64,000 bases of DNA from Paenibacillus sp. N3.4 (GTDB lineage: Bacteria > Bacillota > Bacilli > Paenibacillales > NBRC-103111), in contig NZ_VRTT01000012.1 of assembly GCF_008017805.1 (NCBI RefSeq), positions 1-64,000 on the forward strand, read 5' to 3'. Within the stretch, counting starts at the first letter, position 1, and every line of letters starts with the position of its first letter. Position numbers and translations under genes: made by a program. Below the pieces are notes generated by a model that was not told where the DNA came from, ran no database searches, and saw only the letters and a list, made by a program, of their open reading frames with translations. Shown one piece after another: positions 44,462 through 52,884 of the stretch.

Positions 44462-45060
44462 GTGAGTACCGCTGCGCGCCTAGCCAAGCTAGGCACAACT
44501 AGCCGGTGAAAGTCCGTTCGAGGTAGAGGCCAAACCGCCTCGTAGCTAGCAGGCAGACGTCGGAGAAATCCGGCGGCTGAAGCCCTGCGAAAAGCTGCGC
44601 GAAAGCGCAGTGAAGCAAGATCATAGGCCGTAACATACCGACCGTGAATCCTGCCGCACCGTAAAACTCGACCAGAAATGGGCTGGAGAGAGCCGAGCCC
44701 CGAGCGGTAGTGCGAAGGCCATTGAATGCGTGAAGAACTTGGAACTGCAGCGCAGAAGAACTCTCCGGTGTATAGGGATCGGCATGTGAAGACAGTTGTG
44801 CTTGGAACTAGGGAGACCCTCCCCCGCACGACGGCAAGGCGTCGTAAGAAGCGGACCTATAAGCCCAAAAGGTGAAGTGGCGAGCCGCGGGAAGGGAGTC
44901 GAAGGGGATCGTAGCGCGTGCGTGGCAGCACGATCATCAGGTGGGTTAAAGTCCCACTGAGCACCGGAATAGGGAGCTCATATCCAAACTCGGGGGATAA
45001 CGCCTTGGGGGCCGACAATTTATTTTGCCGGAGGGCAGGGCGTACGGATGTCCGATAGAC
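44462..45060 (+). mobile_element. Truncated group II intron ribozyme, no reverse transcriptase
   Basis: About 600 bases with the look of the 5-prime half of a bacterial group II intron. It starts GTGAG, and the segment CTAGCCGGTGAAAGTCCG, followed by GAGGTAGAGG and CAGACGTCGGAGAAATCC, resembles domain I of ORF-bearing introns. GTGGGTTAAAGTCCCACT near 44942-44959 resembles the part that precedes the maturase gene. No reverse transcriptase frame exists, and I cannot find a domain V with its GAAA loop near the end, so it should not splice. It lies between the AraC gene and the terminator at 45070. The assignment is by remembered consensus only. Confidence 0.6.
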
Positions 45061-45069
45061 CAAAAAAGG

Positions 45070-45099
45070 ACCGTCAGGAGAACTTACCTGACGGTTTTT
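45070..45099 (+). terminator. Rho-independent terminator
   Basis: ACCGTCAGG pairs perfectly with CCTGACGGT around an 8-base loop, followed by TTTTC. It was probably the AraC gene's terminator, now separated from it by the intron fragment. Confidence 0.8.
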
Positions 45100-45100
45100 C

Positions 45101-45167
45101 TTAATTTAGTGTACTGTTAAAAACGGTTTATTGTACGGAAATAGAGAGAGACTTTACAGTTAAGAAG
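45101..45167 (+). repeat. 67-base repeat, copy B
   Basis: Gap-free match to copy A at 42020-42086. It contains TACTGTTAAA and, 40 bases on, CTTTACAGTTA, an approximate inverted pair also present in copy A. It ends 36 bases before the permease start at 45204, so it must overlap that operon's promoter. Confidence 0.8.
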
Positions 45168-45203
45168 CGCACTTTTAACGACACGATAGAAGGGAGGGTT
45201 TGC

Positions 45204-46112
45204 ATGAATACGCTGCAAAGAAAACAAATACTCAGAAAGAACATTCCCCTATTGATCATGTTTATGCCGATCATGGCGTACTATCTGATTTTCAAGTTGA
45301 TACCACTGGGCGGATTGGTCATTGCTTTCAAAAGTTATAACCTTGCTGACGGGATTTGGGGAAGTCCATGGGTGGGGTGGAGGAATTTTGAGTACCTGTT
45401 TCATAATGAACAAACGGTGCGCGTTATTCGAAATACGTTTACGTTGAGTTTATTAAATATATTCGTCGGTTTTCCGGTACCTCTCTTTTTAGCGATTATG
45501 CTGAACGAGGTAAGGAAAATGTGGTACAAAAAATTTGTTCAGACGTTTGTATTTCTCCCCCACTTTTTAAATTGGATTATTGTTGGCGGTATCGTGATTA
45601 CTATTTTTTCTCTAGAGTCGTCCTTAATTAATCATTGGATGGATCAATGGTTCCACACTACCTTTCCTTTTTTGTATAACGAGGCGTCATGGATTGCCAT
45701 TTTTGTTGCTTCAGGTATTTGGAAGAACGCTGGATGGTCGGCTATTATTTATTTGGCAGCCTTGTCCTCCATTGATCCGAGTCTATACGAAGCCGCCAAT
45801 CTGGATGGAGCGAACAAGGGGAAGCAGATTTGGCACATCACATTACCAGGCATACGGCCTACCATCATCATCTTATTTATTCTCAGCATGGGGCAAATGA
45901 TGGAGGTAGGTTTCGACCATGTGTATGTGCTTCAGAATGCGGTCGTGTCCAACGTATCGGAAGTGATTTCGACATGGAATTATAAGGTGGGCTTGCACGG
46001 CACCCAATTCAGCCTGGCTACCACTATGGGGTTCTTTGAATCGGTCGTTGGATTTGTTTTCGTCTTGTCGGTCAATTGGATTTCAAGGAAGCATGGCGAG
46101 GGGCTTTGGTAG
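45204..46112 (+). CDS. Sugar ABC transporter permease, LplB type
   Basis: 302 residues. The ribosome site GGGAGGG lies before the ATG. A short basic N-terminus and the first helix, IPLLIMFMPIMAYYLIFKLI, are followed by LGGLVIAFKSYNLADGIWGS and W-V-G-W-R-N-F-E, a signature of the LplB/YteP group rather than MalF. The EAA loop is LYEAANLDGANKGKQIWHIT. It forms the channel with the next gene. LplB-type systems carry complex oligosaccharides such as rhamnogalacturonan fragments in Bacillus; the glycosidases here suggest manno-oligosaccharides. First gene of a six-gene operon. Confidence 0.93.
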   Translation: MNTLQRKQILRKNIPLLIMFMPIMAYYLIFKLIPLGGLVIAFKSYNLADGIWGSPWVGWRNFEYLFHNEQTVRVIRNTFTLSLLNIFVGFPVPLFLAIMLNEVRKMWYKKFVQTFVFLPHFLNWIIVGGIVITIFSLESSLINHWMDQWFHTTFPFLYNEASWIAIFVASGIWKNAGWSAIIYLAALSSIDPSLYEAANLDGANKGKQIWHITLPGIRPTIIILFILSMGQMMEVGFDHVYVLQNAVVSNVSEVISTWNYKVGLHGTQFSLATTMGFFESVVGFVFVLSVNWISRKHGEGLW

Positions 46113-46124
46113 GAAGGGGGACTC

Positions 46125-47000
46125 ATGAAAGTTTCAACGGGAGAGAAAGTGTTTTACGCTGTAAATTACACGGTTCTTTTTTTCATTGCCATGAGCTGTT
46201 TACTGCCGGTTGTTCATGTAGCCGCTGTTTCGCTAAGCGGATTGCATGCGGTTTCTTCCGGGAAAGTTGTCTTGTGGCCCATTGAATGGACCATGGATGC
46301 CTATCAGAAATTGTTTGCGAACAGCAAAGTCATGATTACGATTAAAAACAGTATTGTGATTACTGTTGTTGGAACGGTACTCAACATGCTTTTCACGATA
46401 TTGGCTGCTTACCCTTTATCACGTCCGTACTTTTATTTCAGAAAAACCTTTACATTGACCATTGTGTTCACCATGCTGTTCAGCGCCGGCTTAATTCCTA
46501 ATTACTTCATTGTCAAATCGCTAGGACTCATCGACACCTACTGGGCTTTATGGCTGCCGGGACTTGTTAGCGCATGGAATATGCTTGTACTTAGGACTTA
46601 TTTCTTAACGATACCGTCTGAGCTGGAAGATGCTGCGCGTATCGATGGATGCGGCGAATGGAGATTAATTCTTCGGATCGTTCTTCCGCTTTCAATGCCT
46701 GTCCTTGCAGCATTATCCCTATTCTATGGGGTCGGTCATTGGAACGCCTTCTTTCATGTGCTGATTTACATCAATTCCTCGGACCGGTACAATCTTTCTG
46801 TTTTTGTGCAAAATATGATAGCCAGTCAACGTCTTCTCCAAGAGATGAGCTCCGGTTCTATCGACAGCATTACCGAAATTACCCCGGAGTCCATAAAATC
46901 TTCGGCCATTATGGTTATGGTCATTCCCATGATGGTCGTGTATCCGTTTTTGCAAAAATATTTCGTAAAAGGGATGCTCATCGGATCCGTAAAGGGGTAG
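46125..47000 (+). CDS. Sugar ABC transporter permease, LplC/YtcP type
   Basis: 291 residues, 12 bases after the partner gene. The LplC features are present: HVAAVSLSGLHAVSSGKVVL with the early K-V-x-L-W-P segment, YPLSRPYFYFRKTFTLTIVF, the EAA loop LEDAARIDGCGEWRLILRIV and the C-terminus YFVKGMLIGSVKG. Six helices are predicted. Confidence 0.93.
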   Translation: MKVSTGEKVFYAVNYTVLFFIAMSCLLPVVHVAAVSLSGLHAVSSGKVVLWPIEWTMDAYQKLFANSKVMITIKNSIVITVVGTVLNMLFTILAAYPLSRPYFYFRKTFTLTIVFTMLFSAGLIPNYFIVKSLGLIDTYWALWLPGLVSAWNMLVLRTYFLTIPSELEDAARIDGCGEWRLILRIVLPLSMPVLAALSLFYGVGHWNAFFHVLIYINSSDRYNLSVFVQNMIASQRLLQEMSSGSIDSITEITPESIKSSAIMVMVIPMMVVYPFLQKYFVKGMLIGSVKG

Positions 47001-47116
47001 AAGTAACTTTGCATTCCGATGAGGGGAGGTGATGCTTCAAGTCTGTAGGGGAAGGAAATTATTGGGCAAGCCTCGAAAAGCACTGACTAATGAGATGGAG
47101 AAAGGGTGTTCATTCA

Positions 47117-48763
47117 ATGAGACGCAAGGCGATGTTACTGTTAATCGGCAGTTTAACTATCGTATTGTCAGCCGGTTGTGCAAAAGAGAAAAACTATACG
47201 GCGGATACGAAAAATACAGGGAATGAAACAAGTGCTCCAAGAAATAAAGGAGTAGCAAAAAAACCGAAGATTACGGTATCCGTCTACGACCGCGGCCAGA
47301 TCCCTTCAGGCGAAGGCGACTTCACGAACAACCGGTGGACGAACTGGATTAATGAGAATGCGCCCGTGGAAGTAGAATTTATACCAATCCCTAGGAACGA
47401 CGAAGTTCCCAAACTTACGGCACTCTTCGCATCCGGCAACGCACCAGATTTGGTATTCACTTACAGCGGCGTTCTCAGGAATGACTTATTCGCGCAGAAG
47501 CAGACGTTGCCGCTGGATGACTTGATCGAAAAGCATAGCGTGGAATATAAAAACTTGCTTCATCAATATCCGGCTGTCCGTAAATTGGGGATGCAGCTTG
47601 ATGGGAAAATTCACACATTAACCCGCGTAACGGGTTTGATGGGGGCCAATCATACTTTGCAGATTCGGGCGGACTGGCTGAAAAAGCTGAAACTGGACAT
47701 TCCGAAAACGACGGAAGAGCTGTTTAACGTTGCCAAAGCATTCGCAGAGCTGGATCCGGATGGAAACAACAAGAAGGATACTTATGGCATTCAATTAAGC
47801 GCCCTTGGAGACAGTGTTATCGATCATATGTATAATTACGCAGTGCCCTACCTGTTTGATTCCAAACAACAGCTGGTTCGCGACTGGGAGCGTGCAAAAG
47901 TCGTAACGGAATACAAAAAAAGGTTTTATGATGCAGGGCTTGTCGACAAAGATTATCTTACGGATGTTAATGGCGAGAAGGCTAAGCAAGACTGGGTAAA
48001 CGGTAAGCTGGGTATCCGTTTTGGCAATGTAAGTGTGATATCCCTTCCGGAATTCGAAACATTGAAAAAGAATAACCCGGCTGCAGAGGTCATCGTCATT
48101 CCGCTTCCAGAGAGTCCATATGGACAATTCAGTCCTGCATTCGACGTGCCGGTAGGACCATACGGCTTTGTGAATGCGAAGGCGAAAAATCCGGAGGCTG
48201 TTATACAATACATCGATTTCTTAAACAAGGAGTCTACGATAAGAACATTAAAGTACGGTTTTGAAGGCGAGCATTGGAAGAAGGGGGACAATGGATGCCC
48301 AGCACCCATTGATATTGAAAAGAATAAAAAGGAACTCAATTGGAATTTTGATTATTGGACTCCGCCCGCATCGACGATATTTTTGGGGGAATGCGCGTTA
48401 CCCGAAAAAGCTTACGATCCCAATATACAAATACAGAAAGAATTTATTAATTTGATTCTGCAAGCGAAGGAAGCCTATATCTCACCCAAAAGACCCAAAG
48501 GGGAGGATGTAGGATTTATGCCGCCGTTTCCATCGGACCTTCAGCTCATTCAGGCCGGATCTACGGAAGAATATCTTGCCCTGTATCAAAAATCTATTGT
48601 AGGCGGAACCAAATATTCAGTTGAGCAGGCAGTGAACGAAGCCAAAACAAATTGGCTGAAGCGCGGCGGGGAGAAGGTCGATAAATTCATTATTGATTAT
48701 TACACAAACCGAAAAGATATTGCATTTATTTCAAAGGTAGATACGTATGCAGGATTTAAGTAA
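47117..48763 (+). CDS. Substrate-binding lipoprotein, LplA/YtcQ type
   Basis: 548 residues from the ATG at 47117, preceded by AAAGGGTG; a start at 47090 would spoil the signal peptide. Lipobox LSAGC at Cys21. The longer-than-usual binding domain (standard sugar binders are about 420) is typical of LplA/YtcQ proteins and includes DLVFTYSGVLRNDLF, TLQIRADWLKKLKLDIPKTT and ELDPDGNNKKDTYGI. The D-x-D-G-N-x-x-x-D loop resembles a calcium site as found in the alginate binder AlgQ2. It probably binds a long oligosaccharide. The stop abuts the next start. Confidence 0.92.
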   Translation: MRRKAMLLLIGSLTIVLSAGCAKEKNYTADTKNTGNETSAPRNKGVAKKPKITVSVYDRGQIPSGEGDFTNNRWTNWINENAPVEVEFIPIPRNDEVPKLTALFASGNAPDLVFTYSGVLRNDLFAQKQTLPLDDLIEKHSVEYKNLLHQYPAVRKLGMQLDGKIHTLTRVTGLMGANHTLQIRADWLKKLKLDIPKTTEELFNVAKAFAELDPDGNNKKDTYGIQLSALGDSVIDHMYNYAVPYLFDSKQQLVRDWERAKVVTEYKKRFYDAGLVDKDYLTDVNGEKAKQDWVNGKLGIRFGNVSVISLPEFETLKKNNPAAEVIVIPLPESPYGQFSPAFDVPVGPYGFVNAKAKNPEAVIQYIDFLNKESTIRTLKYGFEGEHWKKGDNGCPAPIDIEKNKKELNWNFDYWTPPASTIFLGECALPEKAYDPNIQIQKEFINLILQAKEAYISPKRPKGEDVGFMPPFPSDLQLIQAGSTEEYLALYQKSIVGGTKYSVEQAVNEAKTNWLKRGGEKVDKFIIDYYTNRKDIAFISKVDTYAGFK

Positions 48764-51370
48764 ATGATGGCTGACAACCGACAACTGCATATGGTTCCAC
48801 ATTTCCATTATGATACGGTTTATTTGCAGACCTATGACAGCTATCTGCAACAGGCGCTGGATCTGATGCATGAAGCGGTTGCAATTCTGACCGCTCATGA
48901 AAATTATACCTTTATGATCGAGCAGATGATTCTGCTGGAGGAATATTGGATACGCTTCCCTGATAAACGATCGTTGCTGCAGCAATTGGCTCAGGAAGGC
49001 CGCTTGGAGGTTGCCTGTGGGATGTATTGCATGCCCGATCTTAATATTCCTTCCGGGGAAGCCATGATCAGACAAGCTGTTATCGGAAAACGCTGGATTA
49101 AAAAGCATCTGGGGATTGAGGTCAAGATGGCCTGGATGCCGGATTCCTTCGGACATCACTTGCAAATCCCGCAATTAATGAAACATTGCGGGTATGAAGG
49201 CTACTTTTTTGGCAGGGGAGCACGTAGTCCAGGTCATACGCCATTCATTTGGATAGGTATCGACGGTACGCGGCTTCTGTCGCATCGCCTGGAAGGCGGT
49301 TACGGACTGGTCATGTTTAGTGATGATGTCCAGAACAAGCTTGAGCAATCATCGAATGGCGAACAGGATGCTGCTGCCATTCAAGCGGAGCTTGAGCGGC
49401 TTGCCGCTGTTTCGGACAGCCGCCATTTACTGCTGCCTAATGGCGGGGATATGGCCAGACCGCAGTGGGAAGCGGTTGCTGCCGTCCAACAATTCAATAA
49501 TCAGAGCCGCAGTCATTTTTGCAGCTTTTCCACGGTGCGTCAATTTGCGAAAGAAATCGTACAGGAAAACCTGCCGTTGCCGGAAATACAACTAGAGCTG
49601 AATCCCGTATTTCAAGGCTGTTACAGCTCGCGGATGCAAATCAAGCTTTGGAATCGCAATCTGGAGTGGAAGCTGCAACTGGCTGAGCGTTTGTATGCCG
49701 TTCTTTTCCTGCGTTCTGTTGTGCCAGCCGATATACAAGACTCTTACGGACGATGGCTGGAATCAGCATGGAAGCATGTTCTGTTCAACCAGTTTCACGA
49801 TATTATATGCGGCACCATACTGGATGAAGGCTATCGCGAAACTCTGATTCGTTATGAAACTGCGGACAGACTGCTTGAGAATGCCCTGTCAGTGCTGCAA
49901 TCCTGCTTTCCGGTGACGGGTCGGTCCGGTTCTACTGTGCAATGTCCGGTGCTGCATGTGTTTAATCCCTCCGCTTTTCTTCGAAAGGGGGAGGTGTCGT
50001 TTGCTTTGAATTTATCAGATTTGCCCTGGCAGGAAGGAACCGTTCTGGTTCAGGATAATCAAGGGAATATTCTGAATGCCGAGATTAGCAGTCCGGAAGC
50101 CGAGCAGTTGCAGGTGACGCTTACCGATAGCTTTCCGGGATTGACGCTAAGGCAATACACATTCGTTAATGACAGCTGGAGACAAGCACGGCAGCCTGAT
50201 CCGGCGTATACGGTAGTGGAGACGAGTACGGGCATTCGTGTTGTTCACAGCAAGCTTGCTCTGGAGGTGACGCCATCGGGGGGAATTTGCAGCTTGCGGT
50301 ATGTTGATGACGGCTGCAAGGAATGGGTCGCCCAAGGCGGGGAGTGGAATGAGCTTGTTCTCCTTTCGGACACGGGAGATTTTTGGCTGTATGATGAGCC
50401 GATTCTAAACGGCGCCTTTTTCGGGCAGACACCGGAAAATGGCTTGCTGAAGATGGAGGACTCCTACCCCTATTCCCGAAAAACTCTGAGCCGTTCTTCA
50501 GGGGCCACCAGCAGATTAAATATTGTGCAGAAACAACCGAATCAACTTGTGCTAGAAAGCAGCGGCGAGCTGAGGTTCTGGAAAATTTCCGTTTCCTTTA
50601 CCAAGAAAGTCATTATTGATTTTACGGAGCTGTGTATTCGGTTTGAAACACGCTTGCATTGCTCTGGGGAACAATATCGCGTTGCAGCTTTATTTCCAAC
50701 GACGTTGCAGGAAGGCAAGCATTTGCAGCAAATTCCATATGGAGCTGCTGTCAGGGAGGAAGGAGAGTTTCCCGCTCAAACCTGGGCGGCCCTGACGACC
50801 GGCAAGAGAGGACTGCTGCTTGCAAACAAGGGGATACCGGGGAACGGAAAAGCGGGGGATACCTTGTATTTGGCGTTGATGCGCTCCACCGCTATGCGCT
50901 ATAAGGTCGATTCGGAGCTGGGTTATGAGCGGGGAAGCGAATTTTGCTTTTCTTATGATGTTATTCCATTTTTCAATAGAAATTTGGATGAGCTGCGGCC
51001 GGATCGAAGGGGGGAACAATTGAATCTGCCGTTGTTGTCTGCGACAGCAGCCGGAGACAACGGCGCGTCAGCGTCAGCGTCAGCGTCAGCATGGACGGGA
51101 CCGGTGCTCGAGGGTCAAGGAATAGAGCTGGCCGCATTCTATCGAAGCGATGAAGGATGGGTAATCCGAGTGTACAACTCCACATCGCAGCATTCACATG
51201 GGCGGCTCCGCTGTGCTTTTCCGCAAGGCAGCCAGAGCAGCGAGACGGATGCCATGGGTCAGCCGACGGGAGAGAAGCGTGAGTGGCAGGGGGAATTGGA
51301 ACTGTTTATGGGCCCTTTTCAAATCAAAACGATCATGGTTGCAAGTCAGCAGAAACGAGGGGACAAATGA
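48764..51370 (+). CDS. Alpha-mannosidase-like glycosidase, family 38
   Basis: 868 residues, starting on the base after the binding-protein stop with little ribosome site of its own, so probably translated by coupling. The zinc motif is HFHYDTVY (His13, His15, Asp17), the nucleophile Asp127 in WMPDSFGHHLQIP, and the late histidine segment FNQFHDIICGT is intact. The N-terminus HFHYD differs from the usual HxHxD and is shared with mannosylglycerate-hydrolase-like GH38 members. The C-terminal beta domain contains a Ser-Ala repeat coded by a hexanucleotide repeat (51065-51090). Cytoplasmic. It overlaps the next gene as ATGA. Confidence 0.9.
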   Translation: MMADNRQLHMVPHFHYDTVYLQTYDSYLQQALDLMHEAVAILTAHENYTFMIEQMILLEEYWIRFPDKRSLLQQLAQEGRLEVACGMYCMPDLNIPSGEAMIRQAVIGKRWIKKHLGIEVKMAWMPDSFGHHLQIPQLMKHCGYEGYFFGRGARSPGHTPFIWIGIDGTRLLSHRLEGGYGLVMFSDDVQNKLEQSSNGEQDAAAIQAELERLAAVSDSRHLLLPNGGDMARPQWEAVAAVQQFNNQSRSHFCSFSTVRQFAKEIVQENLPLPEIQLELNPVFQGCYSSRMQIKLWNRNLEWKLQLAERLYAVLFLRSVVPADIQDSYGRWLESAWKHVLFNQFHDIICGTILDEGYRETLIRYETADRLLENALSVLQSCFPVTGRSGSTVQCPVLHVFNPSAFLRKGEVSFALNLSDLPWQEGTVLVQDNQGNILNAEISSPEAEQLQVTLTDSFPGLTLRQYTFVNDSWRQARQPDPAYTVVETSTGIRVVHSKLALEVTPSGGICSLRYVDDGCKEWVAQGGEWNELVLLSDTGDFWLYDEPILNGAFFGQTPENGLLKMEDSYPYSRKTLSRSSGATSRLNIVQKQPNQLVLESSGELRFWKISVSFTKKVIIDFTELCIRFETRLHCSGEQYRVAALFPTTLQEGKHLQQIPYGAAVREEGEFPAQTWAALTTGKRGLLLANKGIPGNGKAGDTLYLALMRSTAMRYKVDSELGYERGSEFCFSYDVIPFFNRNLDELRPDRRGEQLNLPLLSATAAGDNGASASASASAWTGPVLEGQGIELAAFYRSDEGWVIRVYNSTSQHSHGRLRCAFPQGSQSSETDAMGQPTGEKREWQGELELFMGPFQIKTIMVASQQKRGDK
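51065..51090 (+). repeat. Hexanucleotide repeat inside the mannosidase
   Basis: Four copies of GCGTCA and a partial fifth, coding for alternating Ser and Ala in a probable linker. The six-base unit keeps the frame if it slips. Confidence 0.85.
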
Positions 51371-52884
51371 ATTATCATCCGCAAGGCATGCACACCTGGG
51401 ATGCTTGGTACTGGCCTGCCGGAGACGTTGTACATGCTTTTTATTTGCAAAGGAAACGGCCGGATTCAACACGCACGGATCGGGAAGCGGATAGTATCGG
51501 CCATGCTATCTCCACAAATCTGGTGGATTGGGAGGAATTGCCCAATGTGCTTGAGCCAGGAGAACCGGGATCGTTGGAGGATTTGACGCTTTATACGGGC
51601 TGCACGTTTGAAAACGAGGGCAAGTATTACTTGTATTATACGATGCGTTCCTCAACGGATAACGGTCTGACGCAACGGATCGGTGTCGCATTTAGCGATG
51701 ATCTGTATAGCTGGAGCAAATATGAAGGGAATCCTGTCATCGTGCCGGATCCGCGATGGTACAACGGCATTGATAATCCGGCGCAATGGGGAATAGTGGA
51801 TTGCCGGGATCTGGTTGTCGTATCGAGTCCTTACGATGACGGGTTTTACGGGTTTTACGCAGCCCGTATTCCATCGGAGGAAACGCCGGAAGGAGCGGTG
51901 ATCGCCTGCGTGTATTCGAGAGATTTATTGACGTGGGAGCATCGTCCGCCTGCGTTTGCCCCTGGAAAATACGCGATTGTCGAGGTTCCCGATGTTTTTT
52001 GGATGGACGGCAAATGGTACATGACTTGCCTGCTAAATAACATGTGCGGCAACCGTAACCAGTTTCCCGGTCAGCCGGAATTGACGATGGGGACTATATA
52101 TGCGGTTTCCGATCGTATTGAAGGCCCCTATGTCGAGCAGGAGGACAATATTTTGCTGGCTTCAAGAGGCTTTAATGGCTTGAGCTGCAGAAGCTTAATC
52201 TTTAAGGGAGAGCGGTATGTGCTCTACACGCAAACGGAACGCCTGCCAAGAATAGAAGGAGGGCAGGTGGCAGTAGGATCGATTGCCACACCCAAGAAGC
52301 TTCAGGTTGTGGAAGGGAAGCTGGGTCTATTCGACTCTGACATGCTTGGGAAACGTACTGCTGTTGCACTGCTTGGTGCCGGTGAGCTTCCGGTTCGCTC
52401 CGAAAGCCGGATGAGATATGAAACTGGCGGACGCTGGAGCGAAGTCGACGGGAGGCTGGAAGGGGAAGTTCGAACGAGCTGGTGTCGTTATTCCTTTGAC
52501 TTTAAGGTTGATTATTTTATATTGGAAGCGATTGTAAGATTGAATCAGGGCGCGGCTATCGGCTTGACTTTCAGACAAAATGCAAAGGGCGCGGGCAGTG
52601 CAGTATTATTCGATTATGATCGGCAAATGGTTACATTCGGTGATATTCCGATGTTTCGCATCCTGGATGGACGACAGGTCAAATTAATACATGGGATAAA
52701 ATACCACATTAAGATTATCGCAAAAGCCGAATATATTGAAGTGTACATGAATGATTTGCTTATCCTGCAATTTGTCAGCTACACGGAAGCTGCCGAATCC
52801 TTTGGTTTGCTTGTAGACAGAGGCAGCGGCAGCTTTGAAAATATTCGGTTAAGTCAAATTGTTGAGAGTGATGTCGATGAATAA
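51367..52884 (+). CDS. Five-bladed beta-propeller glycoside hydrolase (GH32/GH43-like) with ConA-type domain
   Basis: 505 residues from the ATG at 51367, which overlaps the previous stop; a longer frame from 51283 is rejected. The propeller (about 1-310) opens MNYHPQGMHTWDAWY and HAFYLQRKRP, with IGHAISTNLVDWEELP as in invertase-like enzymes. Three acids sit where clan GH-J enzymes have theirs: Asp12 (HTWD), Asp148 (DCRDL) and Glu206 (VEVPD). The C-terminal 170 residues form a beta-sandwich (NQGAAIGLTFRQNAKGAGSA) of ConA/GH32C type. No signal peptide. The family is uncertain, and fructose specificity is not supported by the context. A paralogue lies at 59745. Confidence 0.8.
   Translation: MNYHPQGMHTWDAWYWPAGDVVHAFYLQRKRPDSTRTDREADSIGHAISTNLVDWEELPNVLEPGEPGSLEDLTLYTGCTFENEGKYYLYYTMRSSTDNGLTQRIGVAFSDDLYSWSKYEGNPVIVPDPRWYNGIDNPAQWGIVDCRDLVVVSSPYDDGFYGFYAARIPSEETPEGAVIACVYSRDLLTWEHRPPAFAPGKYAIVEVPDVFWMDGKWYMTCLLNNMCGNRNQFPGQPELTMGTIYAVSDRIEGPYVEQEDNILLASRGFNGLSCRSLIFKGERYVLYTQTERLPRIEGGQVAVGSIATPKKLQVVEGKLGLFDSDMLGKRTAVALLGAGELPVRSESRMRYETGGRWSEVDGRLEGEVRTSWCRYSFDFKVDYFILEAIVRLNQGAAIGLTFRQNAKGAGSAVLFDYDRQMVTFGDIPMFRILDGRQVKLIHGIKYHIKIIAKAEYIEVYMNDLLILQFVSYTEAAESFGLLVDRGSGSFENIRLSQIVESDVDE

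Noticed and set aside
51065..51090. Possible CRISPR-like or mobile repeat
   Set aside because: Simple in-frame hexanucleotide repeat in a coding sequence, with no spacers.
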